A stretch of 64,000 nucleotides of DNA from Blautia sp. (GTDB lineage: Bacteria > Bacillota > Clostridia > Lachnospirales > Lachnospiraceae), in the NCBI GenBank assembly GCA_022769545.1, contig JALEJS010000040.1, positions 53,662 to 117,661 on the forward strand. Reading direction: 5' to 3'. Positions within the stretch are counted from its first letter, which is position 1. Each line of letters opens with the position of its first letter. Below are positions 1-8,981 of the stretch, in pieces. The position numbers and the translations under genes are program-made. Below the pieces are notes generated by a model. The model was not told the DNA's origin. It was given only the letters and a program-made list of their open reading frames with translations, and did not search any database.

Positions 1-1563
1 TTTCCAGGTGCCGTCCAGAATATTCCGGATCAGCTTTTCGTAAAATTTCCCCCAGTGAACCAGCGGCATGGCAATATTGTGTTTTCGATCGCCCTCCACA
101 TGGTACACGCCGAACAGCCGGGACTGCTCCTCCGGGATTACCATATCCTTTCCGGAAATACAGGATGGCTGCACCTGCCGGATACTCTCATACACGTCGG
201 TATCCTTGCGGGAAGTCCACTCCAGATAGATCTTCGCCCGCGGATTGACCATCTTGGCACCAAGCGCAAATGCATTGATGTTGGCAATAGAACCGTAAAT
301 GGGATAGTCCTCAACATATGTGATCCTGTCGTTTTCCGCCATGGCGCCGGCCACTGCTCCCATAAGGAATTTTGCCTCATGCATCCGGGCATAATACGTG
401 CGGATATAGCGGTGCGAAGTATTCAGTGAACAGTTCAGAATATGAACCTCCGGATGGGCAATCGCCGCCTTGACACTGGCTTTTGCCAGGGAAGGGGACG
501 TGGTAAAAATAATTTTGCAGCCCTGCTGTATCGCACTCTCGAGAACGGTATCCGCAATCTCCTCGGTAATGTTTTCGAAACAGCAGGTGGATACCTCATC
601 CGGGAATTTCTGCTCAATATGCATCCGTCCCAGCTCATGCATGTAGATCCACGCAGAGGACATCGGTGTTTTCGTATAGATAAATCCAATCTTGATTCTG
701 GACATTCCTGTGGGAATCAGTCTGCTCAGAATGGATTTTTTCTCCTGTGAAGGTTCCATTTTCAATGTAACCTCTTTTCCTGCCTCCAGCAGCTTGAATT
801 CTTCCCAGGATTTGATGATCAGTTCTTTCATTTCCCGGACGGTCTTGTTTTCCAGCTCCTGATATCCGTAGAGGCGGATGAATGCCAGAAACGCATCTCC
901 CGGTGTGATGGAAAGCTTATTTCCTCCATTGGCTTCATACTCTGCGGTAAAACGGTTGTACTGAGAACTGAACAGCATGCGGTCGTCATCATCCCACAGG
1001 TCCTCCGTATTTCCTTTCACTGCCTTCAATAGTCTCTGAAAACTCCCCAGCTGGGAAAACCAGATATAATTGATCTTTGTCTTTTCATAAAAATCAAGAA
1101 ATTCAAAATAAATTTTATTTTCTTTTTCCTCTGTTTTCGGCGGAATGATCCGGGTAACTATCCCGGGGATCGAAACAGCGCCGAAATATTTCAGCACGCT
1201 GACCCTCTTGTTTCCCTCTTCCACATAGAACCGGTTCATATACTCATAAGCCTTGATGGGATCGCGGATCCCTTCTTCCTCATGAATGATGCTGAGCTTG
1301 GTCCATTTCTCTCCAAACTCGGACCGGGAATCCAGAATAGGCATGAAATTTCCGGCAAATGCATTGCTTCTGCCTTCGGTTTTCGTTCCGACGATCTGAT
1401 CAATGGGAATCTGAACGAGTCCCAGGGAAACTTCCGAGCAGGATCCTTTGGATGGCAGAATATCGTCCAGAACTTCCAGTGTGGGCTTTTCTCCCCGCAT
1501 CAGTCTGGACTGATAATCCCGTTTTCCAAGTTTATGCGCTTTGTTATAATCTTCCAATGACAT
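1..1563 (-). CDS. Cytoplasmic Bmp-family ligand-binding protein with ParB-like N-terminal domain (3' end outside window)
   Basis: 521 codons are visible and the frame is open to the window edge, so the C-terminus is missing. The ATG at 1563 follows GGAGG at a good distance. There is no signal peptide or lipobox, unlike transporter-linked Bmp/PnrA proteins, so the product should be cytoplasmic. Residues about 45-125 hold a ParB/sulfiredoxin-like pattern (IPIDQI, then PIKAYEY, then EGNKRVSVLK). From about residue 295 the sequence follows the Bmp/PnrA periplasmic-binding fold (IKIGFIYTK, IIFTTSPSL, KFLMGAVAGAMAEN, IYGSIANINAFALGA). It lies downstream of and in the same direction as GH43. Ligand unknown; a nucleoside or sugar-sensing role is inference. 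Family assignment is fairly sure, the domain fusion less so. Confidence 0.72.
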   Translation of the reverse strand, partial: MSLEDYNKAHKLGKRDYQSRLMRGEKPTLEVLDDILPSKGSCSEVSLGLVQIPIDQIVGTKTEGRSNAFAGNFMPILDSRSEFGEKWTKLSIIHEEEGIRDPIKAYEYMNRFYVEEGNKRVSVLKYFGAVSIPGIVTRIIPPKTEEKENKIYFEFLDFYEKTKINYIWFSQLGSFQRLLKAVKGNTEDLWDDDDRMLFSSQYNRFTAEYEANGGNKLSITPGDAFLAFIRLYGYQELENKTVREMKELIIKSWEEFKLLEAGKEVTLKMEPSQEKKSILSRLIPTGMSRIKIGFIYTKTPMSSAWIYMHELGRMHIEQKFPDEVSTCCFENITEEIADTVLESAIQQGCKIIFTTSPSLAKASVKAAIAHPEVHILNCSLNTSHRYIRTYYARMHEAKFLMGAVAGAMAENDRITYVEDYPIYGSIANINAFALGAKMVNPRAKIYLEWTSRKDTDVYESIRQVQPSCISGKDMVIPEEQSRLFGVYHVEGDRKHNIAMPLVHWGKFYEKLIRNILDGTWK

Positions 1564-1600
1564 TGTTCATCCTCCACCTCTCACTTCTGATTGTTTTCAC

Positions 1601-1632
1601 CTTCCGGCATCGAAGCTTTCTGATGCCGGAAG
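1601..1632. other. Perfect 11-bp inverted repeat between GH43 and the Bmp-like gene
   Basis: The arms CTTCCGGCATC and GATGCCGGAAG are separated by 10 bases. This would form a strong hairpin downstream of GH43, but no T-run follows on either strand, so it is not a canonical intrinsic terminator. It may be a processing or attenuation hairpin. Confidence 0.5.
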
Positions 1633-1725
1633 CATCTCATGTCATTATCACTATACTTCCGGGCGCTTTCGGTTGTCAATCCAATTTCCTTCTCTTTGCC
1701 GGTTCGTGCAGGCTTTTGCTGCGGT

Positions 1726-3372
1726 TTACACAATTTCCCCTGTCTCATCCGCACAGTATTCCAGGAAATCAAAATCCGCATAATGCTGATGCTTCAATCG
1801 GTCCGCACAGGTAATTCCCACCATGGTTCCCGTGAATTCCCCGTATTTGCAGTATTCATCCGAAAATCTGGTCGTATCAAACTCTCTTCCGATTTTTTCA
1901 TAATTCTCATTGTCATAGCTCCACTCGAACCAGGTACGGCGGCCTTCCACATAAAGCCGGAAGTAAATCGGCCGATCCTCGACAGGGATTCTCGTATCCA
2001 GGTATTCTGTCTTTTCCCCATTTTCCAGCTGAATCACGGAAATTGCACTCTGCCCCAGTGTCTCACTGTAGTATTTTCTCAGATTGATGTAATTCATATT
2101 GTCATAATACAGGATCAGACCTGCACTGTGCTGATATACCTCCGGCCGGAATTCCATTTTTGTCGTAATTCTTGCATGGACAGAGGTCAGCTTCCTTGCA
2201 AGAATACTCACTTTGTTCAGCGATGTCCTGGATTCCTGCCCACGGATCCGCACATACCCGGGTCTTGCCTTCACATCCGCAAATTTCTGCGGCATCATAC
2301 GCGGCGCATAGTAGAAATTCCCCAGTTCCTCCCCAGCAAAATCATCAAACTCCGGAATTCCCGGCACCGGTGCCTCCGGAAGTGCGCTCTCTTCCACCTC
2401 TGCTCTGGCAAGATTTCCGCCGTCCGCCATCCGCAGCCAGCCGTCCGGTGTCCACATCATCTTCTGGATTGCCGTCTCTCTTCCCAGAGTACACCGCAGC
2501 TCCGGCACAAAAGGTCTTGCACAAAGATGCAGCAGGTAAACCTCCCCGGTTGGCAGCTCCACATAACTTCCGTGACCGGACTTCTGCAGCACAGACTCCG
2601 GATTGAAATACTTTGGTTTTAAGTGATCCGGATCATGACGTTCGTTGGACTCTCCCGGTGCACTTGTGACAATCGGATTCCCGGGATCACTCTCATACGG
2701 TCCCCAGACATGCTCCGAACGCCCCATTGTCACACAGTGATTGTATCCGGTCCCGCCTTCCGCACACATGATATAATAGTAATTTCCCCGCTTTGTCAGA
2801 TGGGGAGCCTCGATACATCCACGGTCTGTCCCGCCGTTCCACATGCGTTTCGGATATCCCACGATCTCCTTCTTCTTGGGATCGTACTCTGCCATACAGA
2901 TCGCTCCCGGCTTCTCATACCCTTCCCTGGTTTCCCACTCCAGCGAAACCACATATTTTCTTCCGTCATCATCGTGAAACAAGGAAGCGTCAAATCCGGC
3001 GGAGTGCAGGTAAACCGGCTCACTCCACGGACCACGGATATCCTTCGCCGTGATCAGGAAATTATCCACGTCAAAATATCTGGCATTCATGGAATTCATG
3101 ACTCCATACACCACGTAAAACAGGTCTTCTTTCTCGCAATATGTCAGGCATGGCGCCCAGATTCCTTTTGCACTTGGCAGTTTCTTCAGATCCACAGTCT
3201 CATCATCGGTCAGCACATGGGTATACAGTTCCCAGTTTTTTAAATCTCTGGAATGGTATACCGGAATGCCCGGAAACCACTCAAACGTGGAAACAGCAGC
3301 ATAATAATCGTCCCCTTTTCTGCAGACACAGGGATCCGGGTTAAAGCCCGGAAAAATCGGATTTCTGATCAT
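1726..3372 (-). CDS. Glycoside hydrolase family 43 (beta-xylosidase/arabinofuranosidase type)
   Basis: 548 aa with no signal peptide, so probably an intracellular enzyme trimming imported xylo- or arabino-oligosaccharides. The five-bladed GH43 catalytic domain covers about residues 1-310: catalytic base D13 in NPDP, pKa-modulating D128 in FDAS, general acid E188 in IEAPH. Residues about 345-540 form a C-terminal beta-sandwich as in the two-domain GH43 beta-xylosidases (subfamily 11-like layout). The ATG at 3372 follows GGAGG. It lies 89 bases downstream of the GH5 gene in the same direction, and a divergent AraC gene flanks the pair, suggesting one glycan-utilisation unit. Exact substrate cannot be read from sequence. 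Confidence 0.88.
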   Translation of the reverse strand: MIRNPIFPGFNPDPCVCRKGDDYYAAVSTFEWFPGIPVYHSRDLKNWELYTHVLTDDETVDLKKLPSAKGIWAPCLTYCEKEDLFYVVYGVMNSMNARYFDVDNFLITAKDIRGPWSEPVYLHSAGFDASLFHDDDGRKYVVSLEWETREGYEKPGAICMAEYDPKKKEIVGYPKRMWNGGTDRGCIEAPHLTKRGNYYYIMCAEGGTGYNHCVTMGRSEHVWGPYESDPGNPIVTSAPGESNERHDPDHLKPKYFNPESVLQKSGHGSYVELPTGEVYLLHLCARPFVPELRCTLGRETAIQKMMWTPDGWLRMADGGNLARAEVEESALPEAPVPGIPEFDDFAGEELGNFYYAPRMMPQKFADVKARPGYVRIRGQESRTSLNKVSILARKLTSVHARITTKMEFRPEVYQHSAGLILYYDNMNYINLRKYYSETLGQSAISVIQLENGEKTEYLDTRIPVEDRPIYFRLYVEGRRTWFEWSYDNENYEKIGREFDTTRFSDEYCKYGEFTGTMVGITCADRLKHQHYADFDFLEYCADETGEIV

Positions 3373-3461
3373 ATTATGGTTCCTCCTGATCTTTCTGTAT
3401 GTTTTTCTGACAGATTCTTCTGTATGTTTTTCTCCCGGCAGGCTTTTTTCTTTGAAAATGC

Positions 3462-4634
3462 TCAGCCCCCGATGGGAAACCAGCCTTCATCCACGCATTT
3501 GCCCAGATCCCAGCTGTCCCAGTTGGCCCATTCCGGCTCGTTTACCGTATCCAGTAGCAGCTTATAACTCCAGTAGTAATACCCTGCCCCCTGCTTCCAT
3601 GCCTTCAGCTGTGCCTCCGCAAGCTGCCGGTACAGCTGCTTTTTCGCATCCTGATCCATGGCATTGGTATTCCCGGAGAAATCCACACCATTCAGCACAG
3701 ACTGTCCGCCCCGGGTATCCATTCCCACGGCACAGCTGTTGAAGAGACACCACTCTCCGCATATCACATCCACGTACTGCTGCACCTCTTCGATGTCTCT
3801 GGCAAAAACATTCCGGATGTAGTCCAGATATCCGTCCGGTGTCTGAGGACACCCCATCATTTCTGCCATCATCAGATACTGGTGCGTATCCAGGATCACA
3901 TTCTCAAACCGGGATTCCTCCAGAAACGTCCTCCAGTCCTTCAGGCGAAACGCGTCATGAAAGATCACATATTTGTCTGCCGCCAGATACGGATGAATCC
4001 TGTCATAAGCATCCCGGTAAAATTTCTTCAGGAATTCCATGGTGTTGGGTGCCGTTCCCTCCGCCAGCTGCGGATCCACTGCCGGGTAGCGCTCCGGAAC
4101 TTTCATCATGCTCCACATCGGTTCTGTGGCAGGCTCATTGATCGGCGTGATTCCCAGGAGCCCTTTTCTGTGCCCGTAGCGCTGTGCCAGCTTCTCAAGA
4201 ACATTCAGAACAAATTCTACCTCCTCCGGAAGCTGACTCCAACGGCATACCCCGCTCAGTCCGCCGTTATCAAACCCGTTCTGGCTCATCGGCGCCGTAT
4301 GCAGATCAATCAGGATACTCAGCCCGTATTTCTCTGCCCAGGAAAAAGCTTTATCCAATTCACGGATACAGCCGATAAAAGGAGGACGATCCCCGAAAAT
4401 GAAATACGGCACGGGAATCCGGACCGAATTCAGGCCGATGCGGCGGATTGTGGCGAAATCACGCTCGGTAATATATTCGCTGCGGTGCATTTTTATTCTT
4501 GCCTCATAAACCTCCGGGGAAAGCTGAGTGGGAAGATAATATTCATCCTCCGCTGTCGTACCCTCAAATAACGCCGGGCTCATCCATTTTTCCAGCACGA
4601 GCCAGTTTCCAAGATTTACTCCTCTGATTTCCAT
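3462..4634 (-). CDS. Glycoside hydrolase family 5 (cellulase-fold exo-glucanase-like)
   Basis: 390 aa without signal peptide; a cytoplasmic (beta/alpha)8 retaining glycosidase. The opening RGVNLGNWLVLEKWM matches the exo-beta-1,3-glucanase-like branch of GH5. The acid/base is E167 in TPINEP and the nucleophile E294 in ICGEWC; the conserved DLHTAP strand sits at about 110-115. The ATG is preceded by AAGGAG. It is the first gene of a two-gene minus-strand unit with GH43, and the AraC-type regulator starts about 200 bases away on the other strand. Substrate (beta-1,3- or mixed glucan versus other) is inference. Confidence 0.85.
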   Translation of the reverse strand: MEIRGVNLGNWLVLEKWMSPALFEGTTAEDEYYLPTQLSPEVYEARIKMHRSEYITERDFATIRRIGLNSVRIPVPYFIFGDRPPFIGCIRELDKAFSWAEKYGLSILIDLHTAPMSQNGFDNGGLSGVCRWSQLPEEVEFVLNVLEKLAQRYGHRKGLLGITPINEPATEPMWSMMKVPERYPAVDPQLAEGTAPNTMEFLKKFYRDAYDRIHPYLAADKYVIFHDAFRLKDWRTFLEESRFENVILDTHQYLMMAEMMGCPQTPDGYLDYIRNVFARDIEEVQQYVDVICGEWCLFNSCAVGMDTRGGQSVLNGVDFSGNTNAMDQDAKKQLYRQLAEAQLKAWKQGAGYYYWSYKLLLDTVNEPEWANWDSWDLGKCVDEGWFPIGG

Positions 4635-4841
4635 GTTTTTCTCCTTTTCACACTTTTGGGGATTTGTTTTTCAGCATTTTTCCGTAATATCTTTTTCTGA
4701 TCCCTTTTTTCAAGAACAGTTTATCTTCTCCTGCGTCTTCTATATATCATATTTCTCATGTTTTTATCACATTTCTCAGAATCTGTGTTATACTATGAGC
4801 CAAGGGAAAAATCGACGTCAGACTCATACAGGAGAATTGCC

Positions 4842-5634
4842 ATGAAACCATCTGATTTTATGAAAAGCCACTCTGTCGGGGCAGACGCTGCCCCGCTCAA
4901 AGCATATTCCGATCTGGTTTTCCGGAATCAGGAGCACGGACGGAAGCACAATCCCTACAGCCAGGAGGTGCGGGAGCAGCACAGCATCGAGATCGGAGAT
5001 CCGGAGCTTTTGCAGAAAAGTATCGAAGAAGATTACATCGGTGAGCTCGGAACATTATCTGCGGATCCTCTGCAGAACCGGAAATATCTCGCTGTCGTCG
5101 TGATCACCCTTGCCAGCCGCTCTGCCATCCGCGGAGGTCTCGCACCGGAAATGGCATTTTCTCTTTCGGATTCCTATATCCGGAAAATCGACGAAAGCAG
5201 TTCCCAGTCCCAGATTACCCGGCTCATGCGCTCAGCCGAATTTCAGTTTGCCCGGATGGTACAGGAACAAAAGGCACACCAGAAAAAAAAATCCGGCAAA
5301 AGAAAATCCCTGCGTGGAGCAATGCAAGGATTATATCTTTTCCCATCTTCATGACCGGCTTGAAGTCGCAGATATTGCAGCAGGTTTATGCATCAGCGCC
5401 AACTATCTGTCCGAGCTGTTCCATAAATGTGAGGGGATTACCCTGAAGACCTACATTCACGAGGAAAAAATAAAGCTGGCCAAAAACCTGCTGATCTACT
5501 CCCGCTATACATACAGTGAGATTGCCGCATATCTGGGCTATTCCTCCCAGAGTCACTTCGGAAAAATCTTCCGGCAGATAACCGGGTATACGCCGGGACA
5601 ATACCGCAGAGAATTCCAAAGGAATTTCCTATGA
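4842..5634 (+). pseudogene. AraC-family transcriptional regulator, frameshifted at an A9 tract
   Basis: The reading frame starts at ATG 4842 after GGAG and encodes an N-terminal ligand/dimer region (LAVVVITLASRSAIRGGL is a recognisable core) up to a run of nine A at 5283-5291. The AraC DNA-binding domain (two helix-turn-helix units; DYIFSHLHDRLEVADIAAGL, then YLGYSSQSHFGKIFRQ, then GYTPGQYR) continues only in the +1 frame to a TGA at 5632. Removing one A restores one continuous protein of about 263 aa; without it the first frame stops at 5354. It is divergent from the GH5/GH43 pair, so it probably regulated them. It may be a true pseudogene, a slippage-controlled gene or a sequencing error. 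Confidence 0.8.
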
Positions 5635-5638
5635 AATC

Positions 5639-5681
5639 AAAAAGACAGGCCGTGCGTCGTTTCCTGACTGCACGTCCTGTC
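5639..5681 (-). terminator. Intrinsic terminator of the HtrA gene
   Basis: A 12-bp stem with one mismatch (GACAGGACGTGC pairing with GCACGGCCTGTC on the minus strand) is followed by five T on that strand. It lies just past the htrA stop and close to the end of the convergent AraC gene. Confidence 0.8.
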
Positions 5682-5706
5682 CTCCCTGCCGGTTACCGGC
5701 TCATTA

Positions 5707-7212
5707 TCAATTTATTCCGAAGAATCTTTCATACATACCGTCCCCGTTCATACTGTCATCCCAGTTTTTGAAAAGGCCGGCCCATCCGTCTTCTTCCTCT
5801 TCTTCCATTTCCTCATCGGGAACTTCTTCCAGATCTTCCTCATCTCCGTCCGGAGCGTCGGAATCTTCTTCTTTTTTGCTCTTCTTGTCAGAAGATTTTT
5901 CATCCTCATCATCGGTGCTTTCCATCAGCGTAACTGTGATAGTTTCTTCTCTATAGCTATTTCCGTCCGGAACCTGTACGTCAACGTCCACTTCTTCACC
6001 TGGCTCATAATAAGTAAGAAGCTCGATCAGCTGATCAATGGTTGTCACCGTCTTGCCGTCAAATCCTACGATCACGAAATTCTTCTGAATTCCGGCCTTC
6101 TCTGCCGCACCGCCTTCGGTTACTTCTGATACAAATACACCCTGCGGAATTCCATATACCTGAATCGCCTCGTCACTTACAGTACTTCCCATAATGCCAA
6201 GCACACCGTGCTCACCATCCTCCAGCTGATCTCTGGGCACTGCATTCATCAGATTTTCCAGAATGTCCTCCACATCCGAGATGGCAATGGCATAACCCAT
6301 TCCTTCTACCTCTGTGGATGCAAGCTTTGCAGAGTTGATTCCTACGACCTCACCTTTCATGTTCAGAAGTGCGCCGCCGCTGTTTCCGGGATTGATTGCT
6401 GCATCTGTCTGGATCAGGTTAATTCCGTTTTTCAGGTTCTCCTCATCATCCGTCTGGAAATAGCCGGAGTCAGAATCCATCCTGCGGTTCTTCGCACTGA
6501 CGATACCGGTGGTAACAGACTGTCCGTAACCAAGGGCATTTCCGATGGCAACGACCTGTTCCCCGACAACCAGATCATCTGAGCTGCCGATCTTTGCAAT
6601 GGTGATCACATCCTTCGTCTCATCGGAAATGTCATCCAGTGCAACCGATACAACGGCAAGGTCTTTGTTCGAGTCAAATCCTTTTACCTTTGCCTCGGAA
6701 GCATTTCCGTCTGTGAAGCACACCGACAGAGTATCTGCATCCTCAACCACATGATAATTGGTAGCAATCAGAAGTTCACTGTCATTCTTTCCGATGATAA
6801 TGCCGGAACCGCTTCCTTCTACTTCCTGCTCACCGGTTTCCGGTGCATAACCGTAACCATAGAAAAATCCATAATAGTTTTCCACTTCCTGAACGGATTT
6901 CGTTGTAATGGACACTACCGAAGGCATCGCCGCTGCTGCGATATCAGATACATCCAGGCTTCCTTTTACTTCACTGCCTTTTTCGTTTTCGCTGCCCGCG
7001 TCGTCTGTTTCTTCGCCGGAACTGTTCTTCATCAGTGTCAGCTTTTCCTCCTCTGCTGCTGCCACACTCTGCGGTTCATTCCAGCCGGTCAGACGGTTCA
7101 CACCTTCAAAGGTTCCGGCTGCAAGTCCGCCTGCCAGAACTGCACAGAGACTGATTCCTGCTCCTCTTTTCAGAATTTTTTTCATTTTTTCGTTTTCTTT
7201 TAAGCTTCCCAT
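5707..7212 (-). CDS. HtrA/DegP-type membrane-anchored serine protease with PDZ domain
   Basis: 501 aa. A short cytoplasmic start and one hydrophobic segment (about 17-34) anchor it in the membrane, with the protease outside the cell. The trypsin-like domain carries the triad H154 (ATNYHVV), D184 (NKDLAVV) and S278 (NPGNSGG). A PDZ domain follows at about 335-430. The tail (about 435-490) is very acidic, rich in Glu/Asp, then ends in a short aromatic segment. It should handle misfolded envelope proteins. The ATG at 7212 is preceded by GAGGAGG. Monocistronic: convergent gene and terminator on one side, metY terminator on the other. Confidence 0.93.
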   Translation of the reverse strand: MGSLKENEKMKKILKRGAGISLCAVLAGGLAAGTFEGVNRLTGWNEPQSVAAAEEEKLTLMKNSSGEETDDAGSENEKGSEVKGSLDVSDIAAAAMPSVVSITTKSVQEVENYYGFFYGYGYAPETGEQEVEGSGSGIIIGKNDSELLIATNYHVVEDADTLSVCFTDGNASEAKVKGFDSNKDLAVVSVALDDISDETKDVITIAKIGSSDDLVVGEQVVAIGNALGYGQSVTTGIVSAKNRRMDSDSGYFQTDDEENLKNGINLIQTDAAINPGNSGGALLNMKGEVVGINSAKLASTEVEGMGYAIAISDVEDILENLMNAVPRDQLEDGEHGVLGIMGSTVSDEAIQVYGIPQGVFVSEVTEGGAAEKAGIQKNFVIVGFDGKTVTTIDQLIELLTYYEPGEEVDVDVQVPDGNSYREETITVTLMESTDDEDEKSSDKKSKKEEDSDAPDGDEEDLEEVPDEEMEEEEEDGWAGLFKNWDDSMNGDGMYERFFGIN

Positions 7213-7412
7213 AATTTATTCCTCCTCATATTGAGATATCTTCCTCATTTCGTTGTACCCAGTATAGAAAACATTTGTGTTCGATGTGTGGGAAAAATGT
7301 GTTTAATTTGTTAACTTTTTCAGCTTTTTTATCTCGTTATTTTCATTTTTCCTGCCATTTTATATTACCCCTGCCTGCCGGAGCACGTCAAGGAAAAAGC
7401 CACCGGAACAGC

Positions 7413-7446
7413 AAAAACGCGGAAGGATCCCGAAAGATCCTCCCGC
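7413..7446 (-). terminator. Intrinsic terminator of the O-acetylhomoserine sulfhydrylase gene
   Basis: An 11-bp stem with one mismatch (GCGGGAGGATC / GATCCTTCCGC on the minus strand) is followed by GTTTTTG, 38 bases past the stop codon. Confidence 0.8.
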
Positions 7447-7483
7447 TGTATCTATATAAAAAAGCAACTATGTTATTTCACCG

Positions 7484-8788
7484 TTATTTCACCGCTTCAA
7501 ACGCAGCATCCAAAGCAGCGATCAGATCCTCCGCCTTCTCAATACCGATGGAAAGACGAATGGTATTTGGCTTGATTCCCTGATCCAGAAGCTCTTCCTC
7601 TGTGCACTGGCTGTGTGTGGTCGTTGCCGGATGAATGACAAGCGACTTCACGTCCGCAACATTTGCCAGCAGTGAGAAGATTGCCAGGTTATCGATAAAT
7701 TTCTGAGCTGTTTTCGCATCTCCTTTAATCTCAAAGGTAAAGATCGATCCGCCTCCGTTCGGGAGATACTTCCTGTACAGCTCATGCGTCGGTTCACTTT
7801 CCAGCGACGGATGATGAACTGCCTCCACCTGCGGATGCTTCGACAGATAATCCACAATTTTCAGCGCGTTGCTCACATGGCGCTCCACTCGCAGGGACAG
7901 TGTTTCCAGTCCCTGAAGGAACAGAAATGCATGGAACGGAGAAAGCGTCGCCCCAGTGTCGCGGAGAAGCACCGCACGAATGTAGGTAACAAAAGCAGCC
8001 GGTCCGGCAGCGTCCGTAAAGGCCACACCATGGTAGCTGGGATTCGCCTCGGAAATCCACGGATATTTTCCGGATGCCTTCCAGTCAAAGTTTCCGCTGT
8101 CAATGATCACACCACCGATCGCAGTTCCGTGTCCGCCGATAAATTTTGTTGCGGAATGCACAACGATGTCTGCTCCGTACTCGATCGGGCGAATCAGATA
8201 CGGTGTTGCAAAAGTGGAATCCACCACCAGCGGAAGACCGTGTTTATGCGCAATCTTTGCCAGTGTTTCCAGGTCTGCCAGATTCGAATTGGGATTTCCC
8301 AGCGTTTCCACAAAAATAGCTTTGGTGTTTTCCCGGATAGCAGCCTCAAATGCCCCCTCTTCCTCCGGATCCACAAATGTGGTGGTTATGCCGTTGGTCA
8401 GAGGAAGTGTGTGTGCCAGGAGGTTGTAGGTTCCTCCGTAAATGGTTTTGGATGCCACGATATGTTCTCCGGATTTTGCCAGCGCCTGGAACGTATAGTC
8501 AATTGCTGCCGCACCGGATGCCACTGCCAGTGCAGCCACGCCGCCCTCCAGAGATGCGATTCTCTGTTCAAACACATCCTCGGTCGGATTTGTCAGTCTG
8601 CCGTAAATATTTCCTGCATCGCGAAGTCCAAAACGATCTGCCGCATGCTGTGAATTGTGGAACACATACGATGTCGTCGCATAAATCGGAACGGCTCTCG
8701 CGTCTGTTGCAGAATCCGCCTGCTCCTGTCCGATGTGTAACTGTCTTGTCTCAAATCCCCAGTTTTTAGAATCCTTAATATTTGCCAT
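7484..8788 (-). CDS. metY: O-acetyl-L-homoserine sulfhydrylase (PLP-dependent, Cys/Met metabolism family)
   Basis: 434 aa, the usual length for this enzyme. It makes L-homocysteine from O-acetylhomoserine and sulfide in methionine biosynthesis. The opening FETRQLHIGQ, the YGRLTNPT loop and the PLP-binding lysine K215 in HSATKFIGGHG identify the Cys/Met PLP family. Length and the long insert after the lysine favour sulfhydrylase over cystathionine gamma-synthase. The ATG follows GGAGG. I see no S-box or other riboswitch in the short upstream region. A promoter-like pair lies upstream, and a set of GGTAAA/TTTACC half-sites is shared with the divergent gene. Confidence 0.92.
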   Translation of the reverse strand: MANIKDSKNWGFETRQLHIGQEQADSATDARAVPIYATTSYVFHNSQHAADRFGLRDAGNIYGRLTNPTEDVFEQRIASLEGGVAALAVASGAAAIDYTFQALAKSGEHIVASKTIYGGTYNLLAHTLPLTNGITTTFVDPEEEGAFEAAIRENTKAIFVETLGNPNSNLADLETLAKIAHKHGLPLVVDSTFATPYLIRPIEYGADIVVHSATKFIGGHGTAIGGVIIDSGNFDWKASGKYPWISEANPSYHGVAFTDAAGPAAFVTYIRAVLLRDTGATLSPFHAFLFLQGLETLSLRVERHVSNALKIVDYLSKHPQVEAVHHPSLESEPTHELYRKYLPNGGGSIFTFEIKGDAKTAQKFIDNLAIFSLLANVADVKSLVIHPATTTHSQCTEEELLDQGIKPNTIRLSIGIEKAEDLIAALDAAFEAVK

Positions 8789-8841
8789 TTTTTATTCCTC
8801 CTCATATTCTCAAGCACTTCTTTGCTTTTCTTTCTGAAAGC

Positions 8842-8871
8842 ATAGTAACATGGTAGGAATTATTTGTCCAA
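8842..8871 (-). promoter_or_regulatory. Candidate sigma-A promoter of metY
   Basis: On the minus strand TTGGAC and TACTAT are spaced by 18 bases, about 55 bases upstream of the metY ATG. Confidence 0.5.
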
Positions 8872-8884
8872 TACATAAAAAAGA

Positions 8885-8911
8885 TACCTTGTAATAGGTA
8901 AAACCTTTACC
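8885..8911. promoter_or_regulatory. Palindromic operator candidate between metY and the SH3b gene
   Basis: TACCT-N6-AGGTA (8885-8900) overlaps GGTAAA-ACC-TTTACC (8897-8911). The second palindrome runs into the -35 of the rightward promoter, and the whole element lies just upstream of the metY -35. Its position suits a regulator acting on both divergent genes; the regulator is unknown. Confidence 0.4.
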
Positions 8912-8935
8912 AGTCTATACGCTTTATGCTATACT
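8907..8935 (+). promoter_or_regulatory. Candidate extended -10 promoter of the SH3b gene
   Basis: TTACCA and TATACT are spaced by 17 bases, with a TGn extension before the -10. The start codon lies 46 bases downstream of the -10. Confidence 0.55.
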
Positions 8936-8981
8936 GTAACCAAAGATTCTGTGAATATCACGCAAATAGGAGGTTCCCAAA

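Noticed and set aside
1639..2622. Plus-strand open frame opposite GH43
   Set aside because: Antisense of a clear GH43 gene; composition is not protein-like.
5768..5956. Plus-strand Ser-rich open frame opposite the HtrA tail
   Set aside because: It is the complement of the acidic Glu/Asp codons of HtrA.
8789..8981. S-box (SAM) riboswitch in front of metY
   Set aside because: The gap is under 200 bases and shows no S-box stems or conserved core.
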